In this document: piece by piece, positions 33,289 to 36,601 of the stretch
Layout: each line of letters begins with the position of its first letter
How positions within the stretch are numbered: the first letter of the stretch is position 1
From: Symploca sp. SIO2C1
Lineage (GTDB): Bacteria > Cyanobacteriota > Cyanobacteriia > Cyanobacteriales > Coleofasciculaceae
Reading direction: 5' to 3'
NCBI GenBank assembly: GCA_010692635.1
Contig: JAAHGL010000051.1
Location: 4,591-41,191, forward strand
Length of the DNA stretch: 36,601 bases
Notes under the pieces: generated by a model
Database searches by the model: none
Seen by the model: the letters and a program-made list of their open reading frames with translations, nothing else
What the model was told of the DNA's origin: nothing
Translations under genes and position numbers: made by a program

Positions 33289-33693
33289 CTAGGAGGAAGG
33301 AGTACACACCCCTCCTATTCCTAAAGCCACAGCTCTCATCAAATCCCAGACTTTACTATCGGCAAAACTAAAATCTTCTTCTTCTGATTCCTGTGTATCT
33401 AACACATTCCTGATTTTCTGGAAAGCATCCTCTAGTTCTCCTCCCCTTGCTTCCAAATCGCCGATGGTATTGAGCAATTTATCTTCCCCTACCGTTCTGA
33501 AGGGACTGCATAAGGTATCGCTATCAATCATATTCTCACTCAACTCCTCGGTTGACTCAGTTAAGTGCGCAGAGTTATCTTCTTCACTCAGACTCTCAGT
33601 TTGTCCGTATCCAGGACTAGCTAGTATTGCTAGATTAAGCAAGGCAACGCTAGCAGTACCAACAGTGAGTTTTTGGAAAAATTTGTTCTTCAT
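33289..33693 (-). CDS. Secreted hypothetical protein
   Basis: 134 residues. Signal peptide: KNKFFQKLTVGTASVALLNL, with likely cleavage after PGYGQ. The mature part is very acidic (SLSEEDNSAHLTESTEELSE; DTQESEEEDFSFAD) and has two cysteines (TLCSP and GVCTP), which could form one disulfide. It ends in a hydrophobic MRAVALGIGGVC stretch. Family not recognised. GGGAGGG lies about 14 nt before the ATG. Confidence 0.65.
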   Translation of the reverse strand: MKNKFFQKLTVGTASVALLNLAILASPGYGQTESLSEEDNSAHLTESTEELSENMIDSDTLCSPFRTVGEDKLLNTIGDLEARGGELEDAFQKIRNVLDTQESEEEDFSFADSKVWDLMRAVALGIGGVCTPSS

Positions 33694-33945
33694 TAGAGTT
33701 GCTTTTCCCTCCCTTTTCCCAATACTACAAAATTAGGGAGCATTGTGCTCTTCCCTTTGCTAATGGTTTCCCGATTAATTCCACCACTATGGTTTAATTG
33801 ACTGCTTAAGGAACTCTAATGTTTCTGCAAATTTTCAGAGAGCTTCCCGAGCTCCTCCAGCTTCGATTTACTATTGACGCAGCTGAAAGCCCTGCCTCTT
33901 CAGAGCAGGGATGAAAGCGAGGTAGCGCTTGAAAGCGCGGTGTGC

Positions 33946-33951
33946 TACAAT
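33946..33951 (+). promoter_or_regulatory. Probable tnpB -10 element (TACAAT)
   Basis: TACAAT lies 25 bp before the tnpB ATG, next to the left-end hairpins. No clear -35 is seen. Position is plausible for a short-leader promoter inside the element. Confidence 0.35.
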
Positions 33952-33975
33952 ATTAGCATGAGTTAAACATGATAA

Positions 33976-35149
33976 ATGTTAGTCTACGAAGCCAAGTTAA
34001 AAGGTAAACAATATCAGTATGCACGGCTAAATGAAGTCATTCGTACTGGTCTATTTATCCTTAACTCTTGCCTTCGTTATTGGGAAGATGGCCACGCCAA
34101 AAGCCGTAATGACCTATACAAATACGTCACCCTCTTAGCAAAAAATAGTCATTTCCCTTGGGCTAGCAGGCTAAACTCCCAAGCTCGTCAAGCTATGGCA
34201 GAACGTGCGTACGCTGCAATTTCTAGATTCTTTGATAACTGCAAGCGTCAGATACCAGGAAAGAAGGGATACCCCAAGTACAAGAAAAATCGAGCTAACC
34301 ACGGTTCTGTAGAGTACAAAGTGACGGGTTGGAAGCTATCTGAAAACCGAGACAGAATAACCTTCACTGACGGCTTTAAGGCTGGTGAGTTTAGACTCTA
34401 TGGCAGTCGAGACTTAAACTATTACCAACTTGAGCAAATTAAGCGGGTTAGGGTAGTACGTAGAGCTGATGGTTATTATGCTCAGTTTTGCATCAACTAT
34501 GACCGTGTTGAGGATAAGCCAACGACAGGTAAAACCATAGGTCTTGATGTTGGCATTTCAGCTTTCTACACAGACTCTGATGGCAACAAGGTTGTTAATC
34601 CCAAATACCTGAGGAAATCAGAAAAAGCTCTCAAGCGACTACAGAAACGAGTGTCTCGAAGACTCAACAGAGGTCAGCCACAATCAAGCAACTACAGCAA
34701 GGCTAAGCAAAAGCTAGCCAAAAAGCACCTGAAAGTAAGTAGGCAGCGTAAAGACTTTGCAGTGAAGACAGCATTGTGCGTAGTCCGGTCTAACGACTTG
34801 GTAGCCTATGAGGACTTGAAAGTGCGTAATTTGCTCAAGAACCACAAGCTAGCTAAATCAATATCAGATGCTAGTTGGACAATGTTTAGGGAATGGGTAG
34901 AGTATTTCGGGAAAGTATTTGGCACAGTAACTGTTGCCGTACCTCCCCACTATACATCTCAAAACTGTTCTAATTGTGGCGCTACAGTCAAGAAATCTCT
35001 TAGCACTCGTACCCACAAGTGTAAATGTGGAACCGTGCTAGACTCCAGATGAAAATGCCGCAAAAAACATTCTGAAATTAGGACTACGTACCGTGGGGCA
35101 CACGGGAACATTTCAGTCGGAGTACTGGATAAACGCTTCTGGACAGATG
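33976..35149 (+). pseudogene. tnpB: TnpB RNA-guided nuclease gene, frameshifted
   Basis: The uninterrupted frame gives 358 residues. RuvC-I aspartate D191 (TIGLDVGISAF), RuvC-II glutamate E279 (VAYEDLKVRNL) and the zinc finger (QNCSNCGATVKKS; HKCKCGTVLD) are intact. After LD at codon 356 there is one extra base (GACTCCAGAT); the stop TGA is reached at once. In the +1 frame the expected DENAAKNILKLGLRTVGHTG continues from 35048, including the RuvC-III aspartate, until the intron at about 35150. So catalysis is lost unless frameshifting restores it. TnpB enzymes cut DNA guided by a right-end RNA. Confidence 0.88.
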
Positions 35150-35760
35150 GCGCGACCTGAAAAAGGTCATTTGGTACGGGAGACCGACTCCCTCGGCGAT
35201 TTCCACCGCCGACCCCTATAGAAAAGACTCAGGTAGAGTCCGGTCACTCTCAAAGTAAGTAATGAAATGATCCGAATGCAGACCCTAAAAAGCTTGAAAC
35301 CACCAGGGTTTGGGTAGTTGAAGGTAGAAGGGGAAAGATGGAAGGATGAACACAGTCTAAGTTGGTGAATAAACGGCGTGATCAGAAAAATAGCCAAATT
35401 AACCCTGATAGGCTATGACCAAAAGGTAAGTAGGTAGGTCTAACATTTCATTTGTTGTTAGATGTGGAAACAAAATTCCTACCGCTGAATAGCCAGCCAT
35501 CCTAACCATCTGGGAAAACCACATGACACAACAGGGTAAACCCAACAGAGTCTCGTAAGAGGTCGAAATTACGAGTAAGTCTGAGGTAACAAAGACCGAA
35601 CCCTCTGGTGGGTAGAAGATGAAGGAAAAAGCAAAAGCCATTTTGTAATGGAATGGATAGGGATTCAAAATTTGTCCCTGAGCGAAAGCAATAGCAGACT
35701 TCCTTTGGGTCTTATACGGATGAATCAATGCTCAAGAAACCAAACGAAGATAAAAGTTAG

Positions 35761-36478
35761 ATGTCAAGCGAAAGCCTGATAAATGGAATCAACGGACAAC
35801 TTATGGATTGGAGGCAGATTAACTGGCGAAAAGTCCGTAAGACTGTTAGGAATCTACGTCAAAGAATCTTCCGTGCCAGAAAACTTGGTCAGTGGAAGCA
35901 ACTAAGAAGATTGCAGAAGCTGTTGATAAGAAGCCGAGCCAACCTATTGCTATCTATTCGACAAATCACTCAGGTTAATACCGGAAAGCAAACAGCAGGA
36001 ATAGACAAGGAGGTAATCAACACTCCTGCACAGCGAGTGAAACTTGCTCAAGAATGGGAAATGCCAAAAACAACACCCACAAGACGGGTGTATATCCCGA
36101 AATCAAATGGCAAGAAACGCCCTCTCGGAATCCCAACCGTGAGAGATAGAGTCGCACAGGCAATAGTCAAAAACGCCCTAGAGCCCGAATGGGAATCCCA
36201 ATTTGAAATCAATTCCTACGGTTTCAGACCCGGTCGAAGTTGCCATGATGCCATAGAGCAATGTTTCAATCACCTAAGACAAGGTGTGAGGGGCGGACAC
36301 AAATGGGTTCTAGACGCTGATATCTCAGGTTTCTTTGACAATGTTGCTCATGAATCCATCCTCAAGATGATTGGCTCTATACCAGGAGTCGAACTCATCA
36401 AAGGATGGTTAAAAGCAGGATTCATCGATAATGGGACATACAACCCTACCTCAACAGGCACTCCTCAAGGTGGTGTGA
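35761..36478 (+). CDS. ltrA: Group II intron reverse transcriptase/maturase, interrupted
   Basis: The first 239 codons of an LtrA-type intron-encoded protein: N-terminal WRQINWRKVRKTVRNLRQRI, RT0 basic region, VYIPKSNGKKRPLGIPTVRD (RT1-2), NSYGFRPGRSCHDAI (RT2a), VLDADISGFFDNV (RT3, first catalytic Asp) and GTPQGGV (RT4). The catalytic YADD motif, thumb, domain X and En are missing because a second intron begins after one base of codon 240 (36478). As one frame it would read on to a stop at 36504 in foreign sequence. The full protein needs removal of the inner intron. Confidence 0.85.
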
Positions 36479-36601
36479 GTGCGCTACGAAGCGTACAAAG
36501 GTAATGCTCAAGGAGAGCGAAAACTACCAAGAGATAGTGCATTCCCTCATGCACTAAGGCTGACCCAGCAAGCAGGGGACAATGAGCGAGAACCTGTTTG
36601 A
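36479..36601 (+). mobile_element. Probable second group II intron (B), 5' end only
   Basis: RT homology stops sharply after GGTGGTGTGA, and GTGCGCTACGAAGCGTACAA begins: a canonical GUGCG intron start plus a 7-bp stem GTGCGCT/AGCGTAC (one G-U pair). The following sequence is structured (AAGGAGAGCGAAAACTACC; GTGCATTCCCTCATGCAC) and has no coding frame. It fits a twintron, an intron inside an intron ORF. Only 123 nt are visible, so this rests on the 5' consensus and the abrupt homology break. Confidence 0.65.

Larger units (their letters stand above)
33880..35149 (+). mobile_element. IS200/IS605-family element (tnpB only), 3' end split by intron
   Basis: The left end shows two hairpins: CCCTGC...GCAGGG (33890-33910) and GCGCTT-GA-AAGCGC (33925-33938), typical subterminal structures of this family. 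tnpB follows. No tnpA is present, so mobility would depend on a transposase elsewhere. The right end is not found in the window: the sequence after GGACAGATG switches to a group II intron at about 35150, so the right end and guide region lie beyond the intron. Confidence 0.8.
35150..36601 (+). mobile_element. Group II intron A (runs past the window), inserted in tnpB
   Basis: The 5' end at GCGCGACCTGAAAAAGGTC fits the group II start GUGCG plus first stem, but with C for U at position 2. The 610-nt structured region before the reverse-transcriptase ORF is the usual length for domains I-III. Domain I-like elements follow, such as GGTACGGGAGACCGACTCCC and CACCGCCGACCC. It carries the maturase gene at 35761. 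It lies in the 3' coding part of tnpB, after NASGQM. The exact 5' boundary is inferred. Its 3' end is not in the window. Confidence 0.78.

Noticed and set aside
35041-35060. Programmed translational frameshift in tnpB
   Set aside because: No slippery heptamer or clear stimulatory structure is visible; a simple indel is the plainer reading. Kept only as a check in the findings.
35167-35728. Minus-strand ORFs in the intron
   Set aside because: They lie in the structured non-coding domains I-III of the group II intron and have no protein-like features.
1-36601. tRNA and rRNA genes
   Set aside because: I found no T-arm/acceptor pattern or rRNA segment I could support by eye; a dedicated search (tRNAscan-SE, Infernal) would settle it.

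Overview
The window looks like a filamentous, probably heterocyst-forming cyanobacterium. About twenty GCGATCGC (HIP1) sites are scattered through it, there are several heptanucleotide tandem repeats of the STRR type, and it carries cyanobacterial families (GUN4, Uma2, DUF4278, a thylakoid PSI accumulation factor-like protein, a short S1 protein). The genus cannot be fixed from sequence alone.

Layout. 1-704: four tandem 169-170 bp units plus a partial fifth. On the minus strand each encodes a terminator-ended RNA of about 60 nt behind a TCCGGA box, an architecture matching the NsiR1 small-RNA arrays of heterocystous cyanobacteria. 828-5261: methyltransferase, Hsp33, a zinc-ribbon/GUN4 protein, a DUF1993 protein and uracil-DNA glycosylase. 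5345-8989: a single-chain restriction-modification protein (XamI-like nuclease fused to an N6-adenine methylase) and an EamA transporter. 9145-14257: Uma2, PurK, a secreted protein, an HD phosphohydrolase and alanine racemase. 14326-17743: a membrane HEAT-repeat/P-loop NTPase and an unknown protein. 18252-22405: GntR regulator divergent from a dienelactone hydrolase, then an S1 protein and a ROK/polyphosphate glucokinase. 22405-27000: repeat-rich, with fold-back elements, a small Cys-rich secreted protein, DusA, two decayed Uma2 copies and a DUF5674 gene pair. 27044-30762: PSI accumulation factor-like protein, a hypothetical and an M3 oligopeptidase. 30781-33693: small genes, a complete Uma2, a Cys/Gly-rich micro-ORF and a DUF4278 protein.

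33880-36601 is a nest of mobile DNA. An IS200/IS605-type tnpB carries a +1 frameshift just before its third RuvC aspartate. Its 3' end is interrupted by a group II intron. The reverse-transcriptase gene of that intron is in turn interrupted, right after the PQGGV motif, by what looks like a second group II intron running off the window. Two tnpB-less right-end (omega-RNA-like) relics and one short tip lie elsewhere, each just upstream of and co-directional with a gene.

Most genes are monocistronic housekeeping or accessory genes separated by repeats. The strongest candidates for novelty are the tandem sRNA array, the triple-nested element, the solo TnpB right ends and the fused restriction-modification enzyme.
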